Origin: a virus
Length of the DNA stretch: 22,360 bases
IMG/VR virus record: IMGVR_UViG_3300031578_000375
Location: 1-22,360 of that record
Reading direction: 5' to 3' (one strand)
The notes beneath the pieces were generated by a model. That model was not told the origin of the DNA. It did no database searches and was given only the letters and a program-made list of their open reading frames with translations. This document shows, one piece after another, positions 1 to 5,154 of this stretch (position 1 is its first letter; each line of letters opens with the position of its first letter). Position numbers and translations under genes: made by a program.

Positions 1-57
1 AATATGAATAGTGCAGCACTCGATAGACCTTACCAAGCTGAGAGAACAGCCGAATAA
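1..57 (+). CDS. 3' end of a possible upstream gene (partial)
   Basis: Of the three forward frames at the left edge, only the first is open. It reads 18 codons, ending in the residues DRPYQAERTAE, before a TAA at 55-57. The other two frames hit stops within the first ten bases. The composition looks protein-like, but the piece is too short to identify. It could equally be a chance opening. Confidence 0.3.
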   Translation, partial: NMNSAALDRPYQAERTAE

Positions 58-116
58 ACACCGAGGGCAAACGGTAGGGGCATTTGCCAAGCTGTATTAT
101 TTAGAAATGATATAAA

Positions 117-134
117 TTACAACAAATGTTGTAA
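117..134. promoter_or_regulatory. Operator-like palindrome, copy 1
   Basis: TTACAAC, four bases (AAAT), then GTTGTAA form a perfect 7-4-7 palindrome. A second copy begins exactly 42 bases downstream, about four helical turns, so a protein bound to both would sit on the same face of the DNA. No matching repressor gene is visible nearby. Function is inferred from symmetry and spacing. Confidence 0.5.
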
Positions 135-149
135 ATAATTGCTAAAATG

Positions 150-181
150 TTTGGATAATTACAACAATCGTTGTATCTTTA
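150..181 (+). promoter_or_regulatory. Bacteroidota-type promoter
   Basis: TTTG at 150-153, a 20-base spacer, then TATCTTTA at 174-181. This matches the Bacteroidota primary sigma consensus (TTTG, N19-21, TAnnTTTG) except for the last base. The first downstream start codon is at 213. The operator copy at 159-176 fills the spacer and the start of the -7 box, so a bound repressor would block polymerase. Box match and spacing are seen; activity is inferred. Confidence 0.6.
159..176. promoter_or_regulatory. Operator-like palindrome, copy 2, inside the promoter
   Basis: TTACAAC, AATC, GTTGTAT: the same half-sites as the copy at 117-134, with one mismatch in the last position. It lies between the -33 box and the -7 box of the promoter at 150-181 and overlaps the first bases of the -7 box. 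This is the usual place for a repressor operator. Confidence 0.55.
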
Positions 182-212
182 CTTCATAATAATAACACAA
201 AAAATTATAACG

Positions 213-452
213 ATGGTACATGCAAAAAATGTAAAAGACAGCAGAGGAACATTTAAAATTGAAGTATCTCTTTGGATTGTAAAACAAAGCTGGGAAACCG
301 ATATTAATGGTAATAGCCACAGATATGATATTCATGTAGAATTTACTCCAAAAGGTAAAAGGAAACCACTGCACGGAAACCATATAGACATGATTAGTGA
401 AGAAGATTTACAAGCTTGTAGAGTTGAATTTTGGAAAAAACTACAACCGTAA
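213..452 (+). CDS. Small hypothetical protein, first gene of the + strand operon
   Basis: A 79-residue protein starting MVHAKNVKD and ending FWKKLQP. The frame is open upstream to a TTG at 171, but that TTG overlaps the operator and the -7 box. The ATG at 213, about 30 bases after the promoter and preceded by an A-rich stretch, is the likely start. No known domain is recognised; the sequence is polar and basic with alternating beta-like segments. Its TAA overlaps the ATG of the next gene by one base, so the two are probably co-translated. The position directly after a repressible promoter suggests an early accessory phage gene. Confidence 0.6.
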   Translation: MVHAKNVKDSRGTFKIEVSLWIVKQSWETDINGNSHRYDIHVEFTPKGKRKPLHGNHIDMISEEDLQACRVEFWKKLQP

Positions 453-613
453 TGGGAAATATAGATAAACTTATAAACTGGGGAGAACTTAGCCGAACAT
501 TGGCAGGTTCTCGCTCTGTTGTTACTAAAAATAGAATGCCTAAAAAGCACGAACCTAAAGTTAATGAATTACGTGAACTGCTCAAAAAATGGCTCGACTC
601 TTTGCGTCCTTAA
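452..613 (+). CDS. Small basic hypothetical protein (53 aa)
   Basis: Starts at the ATG that overlaps the previous stop codon (TAATG). The longer reading from a TTG at 431 would run inside the previous gene and is less likely. The protein is basic and helical, with a core reading INWGELSRTLAGSRSVV followed by KKHEPKVNELRELLKKWL. Similar short Bacteroidota phage and mobile-element proteins with a WxELSR...N/S-R...K-x-R-x-PKK pattern seem familiar, but no function is known to me. A small DNA-binding role is possible but not shown. Confidence 0.55.
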   Translation: MGNIDKLINWGELSRTLAGSRSVVTKNRMPKKHEPKVNELRELLKKWLDSLRP

Positions 614-638
614 ATGGGTGGTAACGTTTGACGGTAAA

Positions 639-665
639 CTCTCGTTGCCGTTTTAAATACGAGAG
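639..665. repeat. Small hairpin downstream of the 452-613 gene
   Basis: CTCTCG at 639-644 pairs with CGAGAG at 660-665 around a 15-base loop. A competing pairing of ACGG/CCGT lies just upstream. No T tract follows, so it is not a standard terminator. It occupies the place where the left border of the cassette array would be, but no RYYYAAC/GTTRRRY pair can be found in it. Confidence 0.3.
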
Positions 666-690
666 ATAAATTTTCAAAATAGTAGAAATT

Positions 691-906
691 ATGAATGAAA
701 TAATAAATATCGGAAATGCACAAGGCAATGGAGTTTTACCGTGTGTTATGCCCAGTTGCATTGATGAATGGTTGCCACTTATAGCAGATTATTACCATGC
801 AGAAAGCGAAATGCGTGGTAATGTGCAAATTACAACCAAAAGCGGAATAATAAACGGCAAAATATTTATAAGATGTTCAATAGTGCCAATTGGCAATTGG
901 GCCTAA
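691..906 (+). CDS. Hypothetical protein of the first array gene (71 aa)
   Basis: An ATG start and 71 residues. The middle reads as a short helical segment (CIDEWLPLIADYYHAESEMRG), followed by a beta-rich end with the strand-like segments VQITTKSGIINGKIFIRCSIV. I do not recognise the family. The notable feature is the end: the stop codon TAA (904-906) lies inside the 7-base box GCCTAAC that opens the attC-like site at 901-995. This is the arrangement seen in integron gene cassettes. No matching GTTAGGC box is found upstream, so the left border of this unit is not defined. Confidence 0.5.
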   Translation: MNEIINIGNAQGNGVLPCVMPSCIDEWLPLIADYYHAESEMRGNVQITTKSGIINGKIFIRCSIVPIGNWA

Positions 907-995
907 CGTTTTTAATAAGATTAGTAGTGCGACCACTACAGATTAATAGATGCGGAACGGCTGACACGCACTATTAATTTTATTTATTGTTAGCC
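901..995 (+). repeat. attC-like recombination site, copy 1
   Basis: A 95-base imperfect palindrome. The outer boxes are GCCTAAC (901-907, fits RYYYAAC) and GTTAGCC (989-995), complementary over the core CTAAC/GTTAG. After a 6-base spacer, an 18-base arm (914-931) pairs with 967-984 at 16 of 18 positions, the two exceptions being G-T wobbles. A 35-base apical region separates the arms. R box, spacer, L arm, loop, L arm, spacer, R box is the attC layout of integron cassettes. The left box contains the stop codon of the preceding gene. A plain terminator is unlikely because the stem is long and interrupted and no T tract follows. Confidence 0.6.
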
Positions 996-1376
996 ACTTT
1001 TATAGAGCGATGGATATATTAAGCGATAAAATAGTAAAGACACGCAAAAAGCATAATTGCAGTGCGTGCGGGAGGATATTTGATAAAGGAACTATGATGC
1101 GAACCCAAGTAAACACATACGATGGTATTGGAACATGGAGAGAATGCCCAACCTGTACGGAATTACTAAGTAAATACCGTTCGCATTTTGAAGACGACTA
1201 TGACCATATGTGTTATGGTGACTGTGTAAGTGAAGTATTGGAGCGAGGGCAAACACCCGAAGAGCTACTAAGTGCATTTGCTAATTGTGGCTAACGTATA
1301 GGCAATATGAAGCGGTTGCCTGAATGTCGCTTCAAAATTACTAAACAGCTTAATAGCAACTGATTTATATTGCATG
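990..1376 (+). mobile_element. Candidate integron-like gene cassette 1 (387 bp)
   Basis: In integrons the crossover falls between G and TTRRRY of the right-hand box. Applied here, the unit runs from TTAGCC (990) to the G at 1376. Its own 3' box, GGCTAAC (1289-1295), is the exact reverse complement of its 5' box, GTTAGCC (989-995), over all 7 bases, although the boxes are about 290 bp apart. That is the expected signature of an excisable cassette, since the two boxes pair in the circular form. It carries one gene (1010-1294). No integrase is in the window, so mobility is inferred. Confidence 0.55.
1010..1294 (+). CDS. Small zinc-binding protein carried by cassette 1
   Basis: A 94-residue protein with two CxxC pairs, Cys17/Cys20 (in HNCSACGRIF) and Cys46/Cys49 (in ECPTC), that probably bind one zinc. 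An acidic helical tail follows. Phage genomes often carry similar small proteins (K-T-R-K-x-H-x-C-x-x-C, later G-T-x-M-x-x-Q-V). I know no proven function. It starts 14 bases after the right box of the attC-like site, and its TAA (1292-1294) lies in the next box GGCTAAC. A sampled stretch (1081-1140) is 40% GC against 27% at 2161-2220, a hint of separate origin. Confidence 0.65.
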   Translation: MDILSDKIVKTRKKHNCSACGRIFDKGTMMRTQVNTYDGIGTWRECPTCTELLSKYRSHFEDDYDHMCYGDCVSEVLERGQTPEELLSAFANCG

Positions 1377-1382
1377 TTAAGC
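1289..1382 (+). repeat. attC-like recombination site, copy 2
   Basis: A 94-base site of the same design as copy 1, with little primary sequence in common. The outer boxes are GGCTAAC (1289-1295) and GTTAAGC (1376-1382, an exact fit to GTTRRRY). A 6-base spacer leads to an 18-base arm (1302-1319) that pairs with 1356-1373 at 14 of 18 positions, with GCAATAT/ATATTGC perfect at the base. The apical part is 36 bases, against 35 in copy 1. Conserved structure with diverged sequence is typical of attC sites. An alternative inner hairpin (AGGCAA/TTGCCT at 1300-1305/1316-1321) could also form. Confidence 0.6.
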
Positions 1383-1396
1383 ACATTTATTTGATT

Positions 1397-1753
1397 ATGA
1401 AAAGAATTAAATTAATTTGGCTATATTTATTTCAATGGATGTTTCCTAAATTTATTAGGTTTAAAAATCACACAGTATATCGTATTCCAAACGATAAATA
1501 TACATTGATAATTGCAAATTGCAAAAAGGATAAATTACTAATTCCAAAAGAGTTTAAAGATATTGATTGCTTATTAATGCCTTATAATAATATTATTGGT
1601 AATCTTGATTTATCCGAATTAAGCTTTAATGAACTTAATATGAAAATATTAAAACATGGACATCATGAAGGAATTGGGAAAAATGGTACACTAAATTTTA
1701 TCTGTGATATTTGTGGTAAATCTCAAACAGATAACGAATGTAATTGTGCTTAA
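1397..1753 (+). CDS. Hypothetical protein of cassette 2 with a cysteine-rich C-terminus
   Basis: 118 residues from the ATG at 1397; a TTG at 1370 in the same frame lies inside the attC-like site and is rejected. The N-terminus is basic and aromatic (MKRIKLIWLYLFQWMFPKF), possibly membrane-associated or a poor signal anchor. The middle contains a short leucine-rich stretch (IIGNLDLSELSFNELNMKIL). The C-terminus has FICDICGKS followed by ECNCA, four cysteines that could bind zinc. No family is recognised. The stop codon TAA (1751-1753) is part of the box GCTTAAC. Confidence 0.55.
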   Translation: MKRIKLIWLYLFQWMFPKFIRFKNHTVYRIPNDKYTLIIANCKKDKLLIPKEFKDIDCLLMPYNNIIGNLDLSELSFNELNMKILKHGHHEGIGKNGTLNFICDICGKSQTDNECNCA

Positions 1754-1778
1754 CATCCAGCTAAATCTACCTTTTTAA
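1748..1778 (+). repeat. attC-like half-site at the right end of the array
   Basis: GCTTAAC (1748-1754) overlaps the stop codon, as in the two complete sites. The following 24 bases would be the spacer and first arm. No partner arm or right-hand box is found within the next 150 bases. It is most simply a truncated site at the array border. Its identity rests on the perfect match to the GTTAAGC box at the start of the same cassette. Confidence 0.4.
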
Positions 1779-1787
1779 AAAAAATAA

Positions 1788-1937
1788 ATAAAACGGTTCT
1801 TAATTGCCATTTTCAGGCGCAAGAAACACAAGGAAAACAATATAGATGAATTAAGCTTCAAAACTATTGAGAAATTGAGCAAATTAGCTGATACTTTTAG
1901 GGTTTTAATTAATTCAAAGGAAAATGGTAAAATATAA
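1788..1937 (+). pseudogene. Open frame without a normal start, overlapping the HNH gene
   Basis: Between the cassette array and the HNH gene one frame is open from 1788 to a TAA at 1935-1937. Its product looks protein-like and basic-helical, with the segment DELSFKTIEKLSKLADTFR near the end. There is no ATG, GTG or TTG in the frame. It overlaps the start of the HNH gene (1924) by 14 bases, as neighbouring phage genes often do. Either an ATT or ATA start is used, or the 5' end was removed when the cassette array was joined here. I favour a 5'-truncated gene. Confidence 0.35.
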
Positions 1938-2178
1938 GCAAGTATATATTGATTTTTGGGGATATACGATAGCAGATTTCATTCCATGCGCTTATTGTAG
2001 TTCAACATCAGTTGATTTCCATCATTTAGTATTCAGAAGCCATGGTGGCAAAGATGAACCAGACAATTTAATTGCTTTATGTAGAACTTGTCATGAGAAA
2101 GCGCATAATGACAAAACATTTAACGATTATTTAAAAGAATTAAATCAAGATAACATTAGAAAATACACCAATGACTGA
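1924..2178 (+). CDS. HNH endonuclease
   Basis: An 84-residue HNH nuclease. The zinc-holding cysteines are Cys22/Cys25 (PCAYC) and Cys53/Cys56 (LCRTC). The catalytic core is D31-F-H33-H34 in VDFHHLVFRS, Asn48 in EPDNLIAL and His57/His61 in CHEKAH. This fits the compact phage HNH type often found beside terminase genes, where such enzymes assist packaging and DNA cleavage in some phages (HK97 gp74 is the known example). It overlaps the next nuclease gene by 8 bases, so the two are translationally coupled. A free-standing homing nuclease is the other possibility; the operonic overlap argues against it. Confidence 0.85.
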   Translation: MVKYKQVYIDFWGYTIADFIPCAYCSSTSVDFHHLVFRSHGGKDEPDNLIALCRTCHEKAHNDKTFNDYLKELNQDNIRKYTND

Positions 2179-2563
2179 AAAACAACTACATAGGCAAATA
2201 TGTGATTATTTAAATTTGCAATATCCCAAAGTGTTATTTAATACCGATATGTCTGGATTAAAACTAACAATGGGGCAAGCAGTTCATGCAAAAAATTTAA
2301 GGTCGAATAATGGATTCCCTGATATTGTAATTTATGAATCTCATGAAAGTTGGCCTAATGGTGAATCATATAAATCTCATGCTTTATTTTTAGAAGTTAA
2401 AAAAGAAAGTCCTTATAAAAAGAATAGCATTGAATTAAAGAAAAATTCACATATCGAAATGCAGATAGAAACACACAAATTGCTGGAGGATAAGGGTTAT
2501 GAATGTGAGTTTGTATGGAGTTTCGATATGGCAAAGAAGATTATTGATGAATATTTACAGTAA
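2171..2563 (+). CDS. VRR-NUC domain nuclease
   Basis: 130 residues that match the VRR-NUC branch of the PD-(D/E)xK nucleases. The likely active-site residues are Asp51 in GFPDIVI and Glu75-Val-Lys77 in LFLEVKKE, followed by Gln98 in HIEMQIETHKLL. The C-terminus ends in the usual helix after a strand-rich YECEFVWSFD. Stand-alone VRR-NUC proteins are common in phage replication and packaging operons and are thought to cut branched or Holliday-type DNA. Here the gene overlaps the upstream HNH gene, suggesting that the two nucleases act in the same process. Confidence 0.8.
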   Translation: MTEKQLHRQICDYLNLQYPKVLFNTDMSGLKLTMGQAVHAKNLRSNNGFPDIVIYESHESWPNGESYKSHALFLEVKKESPYKKNSIELKKNSHIEMQIETHKLLEDKGYECEFVWSFDMAKKIIDEYLQ

Positions 2564-2592
2564 GAATTATTATTCACTTAACAATCAATATT

Positions 2593-2802
2593 ATGTGTAA
2601 ATGTAAATTATGCGGTACTGAAACTGCCAAAGGCAGACAAGTTTGTAAAGGGTGCCAAGCATTAAAGGCAACCGCTAAAAGTAAAGAATTCACGCCAAAA
2701 AATATAATGAGTGTGGCAAGTAATCATCTGGACAGAAACCCCCACTTATTACAAATAAGCTGGAAGTCGTTCTGGAAAAAGAATACAAAAAATATTGTTT
2801 AA
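2593..2802 (+). CDS. Small zinc-ribbon protein
   Basis: 69 residues beginning MCKCKLCGTE, then VCKGC: five cysteines (2, 4, 7, 18, 21), four of which can make a zinc knuckle of CxxC...CxxC type. The rest is basic and polar with no recognised domain. It stands 30 bases after the VRR-NUC gene in the same operon. A nucleic-acid-binding or transcription-adaptor role is possible, but nothing in the sequence proves it. Confidence 0.6.
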   Translation: MCKCKLCGTETAKGRQVCKGCQALKATAKSKEFTPKNIMSVASNHLDRNPHLLQISWKSFWKKNTKNIV

Positions 2803-2817
2803 CTTAAAACTTTACTG

Positions 2818-3078
2818 ATGAAAACAGGAATTAAAACAAAACAAAAAGTCGATTACAAAATAATGTCGGAAATAAAATGCTCAAAATGTAAGATGCCATT
2901 AAAACAAAATGTGGTAAGTAGAAATCAACATGCAAAACTATGCTATGTTTGTTTTAAGGTATCGCAAGGAAAGTTTAAATCAACTGAGCATAAAGTAATT
3001 AACGGTGAAAAAATTGAAGTAAAGAAAGTCGATTTTCTTAAGTTGCAAAAAGAAAATATTAACAAGTATAAATATTAA
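2818..3078 (+). CDS. Small zinc-ribbon protein
   Basis: 86 residues from ATG 2818. A second ATG at 2863 (residue 16), directly before the zinc ribbon, is an equally plausible start. Cys21/Cys24 (KCSKCK) and Cys42/Cys45 (LCYVC) form the metal site; the remainder is lysine-rich. It is separated from the preceding gene by 15 bases and followed by a stable hairpin that may end the transcript. The family is not recognised. The basic charge and zinc ribbon suit nucleic acid binding. Confidence 0.6.
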   Translation: MKTGIKTKQKVDYKIMSEIKCSKCKMPLKQNVVSRNQHAKLCYVCFKVSQGKFKSTEHKVINGEKIEVKKVDFLKLQKENINKYKY

Positions 3079-3091
3079 CCCCCTATTAATT

Positions 3092-3110
3092 GGAGCCGAA
3101 AGGCTCCTTT
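3092..3110 (+). terminator. GAAA-tetraloop hairpin, possible weak terminator
   Basis: GGAGCC (3092-3097), loop GAAA, GGCTCC (3102-3107), then TTT. The stem is perfect and capped by a stable GNRA loop. The T tract is short, so termination may be partial. It could instead protect or process the mRNA between the upstream nuclease/zinc genes and the terminase group. Confidence 0.55.
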
Positions 3111-3123
3111 AACTTTAAGAATT

Positions 3124-3333
3124 ATGACAGATAGAATAAAGGGATTTACAGTAACACTAGAAAAGGACATTCGAATTGACGATGTAGAAATAATTTTAAA
3201 TGCTGTGCGAATGATAAGAGGTATAGCGCATGTTGAACCAAGCATAAGTACATCTGAAGACCATATGATAAGTATGCGATTAAAATGGGAACTAAGAGAT
3301 AAATTCCATAACTTTATGAAAGATAATCTTTAA
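3124..3333 (+). CDS. Small conserved phage protein (69 aa)
   Basis: The order is beta strand, acidic segment, helix, strand, helix: FTVTLEKDIRIDD, then ILNAVRMIRGIAHVEP, then basic-amphipathic MRLKWELRDKFHNFMKDNL. Small phage proteins with the same plan (short strand, D-x-R-x-D-D, N-A-x-x-x-I-R-G-V-x-x-V-x-P, terminal R-x-E-L helix) occur in many tailed phages near the packaging or replication genes. I know of no assigned function. It is two bases from the next gene. Confidence 0.6.
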   Translation: MTDRIKGFTVTLEKDIRIDDVEIILNAVRMIRGIAHVEPSISTSEDHMISMRLKWELRDKFHNFMKDNL

Positions 3334-3335
3334 TT

Positions 3336-3626
3336 ATGAAATTATTAGTTTGTTTAGAATGTGGTGATATTTTTTCTTTAAGAGAAATAGTGCGTACCTG
3401 TATTTGCGGTGAATCATCTGGAAGCTATATTAATAGTTTAAGTGCTGAAATAAAAGGTAATTGCAAGGCTATAGGGTTTGCAAATGATTCTTTTAAAACT
3501 GCTTATAAGATGCAACAGATTGACGATAAAGCACAGGTAGGTACTGATAGTTGTTGCTTTGGTGTCGAATTTATAGCTTTTTTTATACCGGAAACGGCTA
3601 ATAGTGTTAATCGGGTTAATCAATGA
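3336..3626 (+). CDS. Zinc-ribbon protein coupled to the terminase
   Basis: 96 residues with an N-terminal treble-clef-like zinc site: Cys6/Cys9 (VCLECGDIF) and Cys22/Cys24 (TCICGESSG), then G-x-Y-x-x-x-L-x-A-E-I-x-G-N. Similar proteins with this C-x-x-C...C-x-C-G-x-S-x-G order occur in phages and mobile elements. The stop codon overlaps the terminase start (ATGA), so translation of the terminase is probably coupled. By position it could be a packaging accessory, although it does not look like a classical small terminase. Function unknown. Confidence 0.6.
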   Translation: MKLLVCLECGDIFSLREIVRTCICGESSGSYINSLSAEIKGNCKAIGFANDSFKTAYKMQQIDDKAQVGTDSCCFGVEFIAFFIPETANSVNRVNQ

Positions 3627-5044
3627 CTAGAAATATACTATTTGATCCATTTCCAAAACAACAAGAGTTTCTTGATGCTGCATTAAGTGGAAAATATAAT
3701 TTCGTACTATACGGTGGCGGCGTTAGGGGCGGTAAATCATATTCAGGGTTAGGATTGTTAATTCTACTTTGTAAGATATATCCAGGGAGTAGGTGGGCCG
3801 TCACAAGAAAGGACATGCCCACTATAGAAAAAACCATTTTCCCTATTTGTGATAAACTAATCCCCCAAAACTTTGTTAAATACAATAGGCGCGCAAGTAC
3901 AAAAAATCCACATTATGAATTTACAAATGATTCGATCCTCTTATTTTTCCCGGAAAATTATGTACAAGATAAAGAGCTAGAACGATTTAAAGGTCTAGAA
4001 GTCAACGGGTTCCTGGCCGAAGAGATGCCAGAACTTCAATACGCGACATTTATAAAATTACAAGAAAGGGCAGGCTCTTACATAATACCAATTAAAGAAC
4101 ATAGAAAAAACCCAATACAACCTAAACCATTAATTATAGGTACATGTAATCCATCGCCTGGGTGGTTAAAGGAGGTATTATATACACCTTGGAAGGAAGG
4201 TTTATTGCAAAATAACTGGACATTTATTCCAGCCATCGTATATGATAATCCTTATGTGTCTCAAGAATATATAGATATATTAGAAGGATTGCCATTATAT
4301 CATAAAATTATATACGTATCAGGATCGTGGAACTTTCAACTAAAAAAAGAAAATTGTTACTGGCGTGGGTTTGAGCTTGACAAGCATGTCAGTAATATCC
4401 CAATAAACCCATATTTGCCTATTCATGAATCAATTGATAGTAACGTATTGCCTTATTGCGCTATTTCATTATGGCAATTGGATGGAGGTCATGCAGTACA
4501 AGTTGACGAAATATCAGCCGAAGATCCAGACAATACAGCTCAAAAATCGGCCGGTTTAGTGAATAAATACTTAACCAAAATAGGGCATGAAGAAATAGTA
4601 ATTTTGCATGGAGATGCTTCAGCTAAAGCAAAAAATACAATTGACAATGAAAAGAGATCTTTTATTCAGCTTCACGAGGGCATTTTAAAAGAAGAATTTA
4701 TTGTAAGAAACCGGGTTTCAAATTCAAATCCATCAGTAACAATTAGGGGTGAATTTATCAATGCTGTTTATGAGGGATTAGTGCCAGGGTTGTCTATTTC
4801 AATCAACGAGAGTTGCAAAGATTCTATTAACGACTACATTACTGTTGTTCAAGACGAAAACGGGGGAATGCAAAAGAGAAGAATAACAAAAGACGGCCTA
4901 ACCTACGAGCCTTTTGGTCACTTTTCCGACACTAAAGCTTATTTTCTATGCGATGTGTGGAAAAAGGAATTTAACGAGTTTAAAAATGCCGGGAGTACGC
5001 ATGAGTATATCTTAAAGATTAATAAGTCTTATAATGTGATGTAA
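3623..5044 (+). CDS. terL: Terminase large subunit
   Basis: 473 residues, a normal length for the packaging ATPase-nuclease that drives DNA into the procapsid. The Walker A loop is GGGVRGGKSYS (residues 31-41). Walker B is GFLAEEM with Glu133/Glu134, and the coupling motif is GTCNP (173-177). The C-terminal RNase H-like nuclease has probable metal-binding acids Asp272, Asp331 (in LHGDAS) and Asp436 (in HFSDTKAY). This arrangement fits the Terminase_6 type. The start overlaps the upstream zinc-ribbon gene (ATGA). It is the last + strand gene of this block; the opposing gene ends 4 bases away. No portal gene follows, unlike in most phages. Confidence 0.93.
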   Translation: MTRNILFDPFPKQQEFLDAALSGKYNFVLYGGGVRGGKSYSGLGLLILLCKIYPGSRWAVTRKDMPTIEKTIFPICDKLIPQNFVKYNRRASTKNPHYEFTNDSILLFFPENYVQDKELERFKGLEVNGFLAEEMPELQYATFIKLQERAGSYIIPIKEHRKNPIQPKPLIIGTCNPSPGWLKEVLYTPWKEGLLQNNWTFIPAIVYDNPYVSQEYIDILEGLPLYHKIIYVSGSWNFQLKKENCYWRGFELDKHVSNIPINPYLPIHESIDSNVLPYCAISLWQLDGGHAVQVDEISAEDPDNTAQKSAGLVNKYLTKIGHEEIVILHGDASAKAKNTIDNEKRSFIQLHEGILKEEFIVRNRVSNSNPSVTIRGEFINAVYEGLVPGLSISINESCKDSINDYITVVQDENGGMQKRRITKDGLTYEPFGHFSDTKAYFLCDVWKKEFNEFKNAGSTHEYILKINKSYNVM

Positions 5045-5048
5045 TCGT

Positions 5049-5153
5049 TTATTGAGTCTTTTTAAATTTCATGACTTTAACGCGCCATATAATAATACTA
5101 AATAGGATGATTAATATAAAGCATTGTGCTATTTCTAATAAGTTAATTGCCAT
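5049..5153 (-). CDS. Single-span membrane microprotein (34 aa)
   Basis: A short gene reading M-A-I-N-L-L-E-I-A-Q-C, a hydrophobic run of about 18 residues (FILIILFSIIIW), then a basic tail (RVKVMKFKKTQ). That is one membrane helix with a positive cytoplasmic end. Its ATG lies one base after the stop codon of the XhlA-like gene, so translation is very likely coupled. As the last gene of the presumed lysis group it could be an antiholin, a holin partner or a spanin-like piece. Small size and lack of a recognised family limit certainty, but the tight coupling supports a real gene. Confidence 0.55.
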   Translation of the reverse strand: MAINLLEIAQCFILIILFSIIIWRVKVMKFKKTQ

Positions 5154-5154
5154 G

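Larger units (their letters stand above)
1377..1778 (+). mobile_element. Candidate gene cassette 2, right end lost
   Basis: Begins with TTAAGC (1377-1382) and carries the gene at 1397-1753. Its own 3' box is GCTTAAC at 1748-1754, the exact 7-base reverse complement of its 5' box GTTAAGC at 1376-1382. This is the second independent case of self-matching boxes in the array. After the 3' box the expected arm would be 1761-1778, but no complementary arm and no GTTRRRY box follow. The right half of this site appears to have been lost where the array meets the next genes. The end coordinate given is the end of the expected arm. Confidence 0.45.

Noticed and set aside
65-90. Possible terminator (GGCAAA ... 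TTTGCC) after the partial gene
   Set aside because: The stem is six pairs around an 11-base loop and no T tract follows. It is too weak to call.
614-690. Third complete attC-like site after the 452-613 gene
   Set aside because: There is a hairpin and a TAAC, but the box is not over the stop codon, and no GTTRRRY follows.
2797-2803. GTTTAAC over the stop codon of the 2593-2802 gene, a fit to the attC left box
   Set aside because: No arm, no right-hand box, and no GTTAAAC near the start of the unit. A 7-base degenerate motif over a stop codon is expected by chance.
5045-5048. Bidirectional terminator between the converging terminase and membrane genes
   Set aside because: The gap is four bases and no hairpin with T tracts is seen around it.
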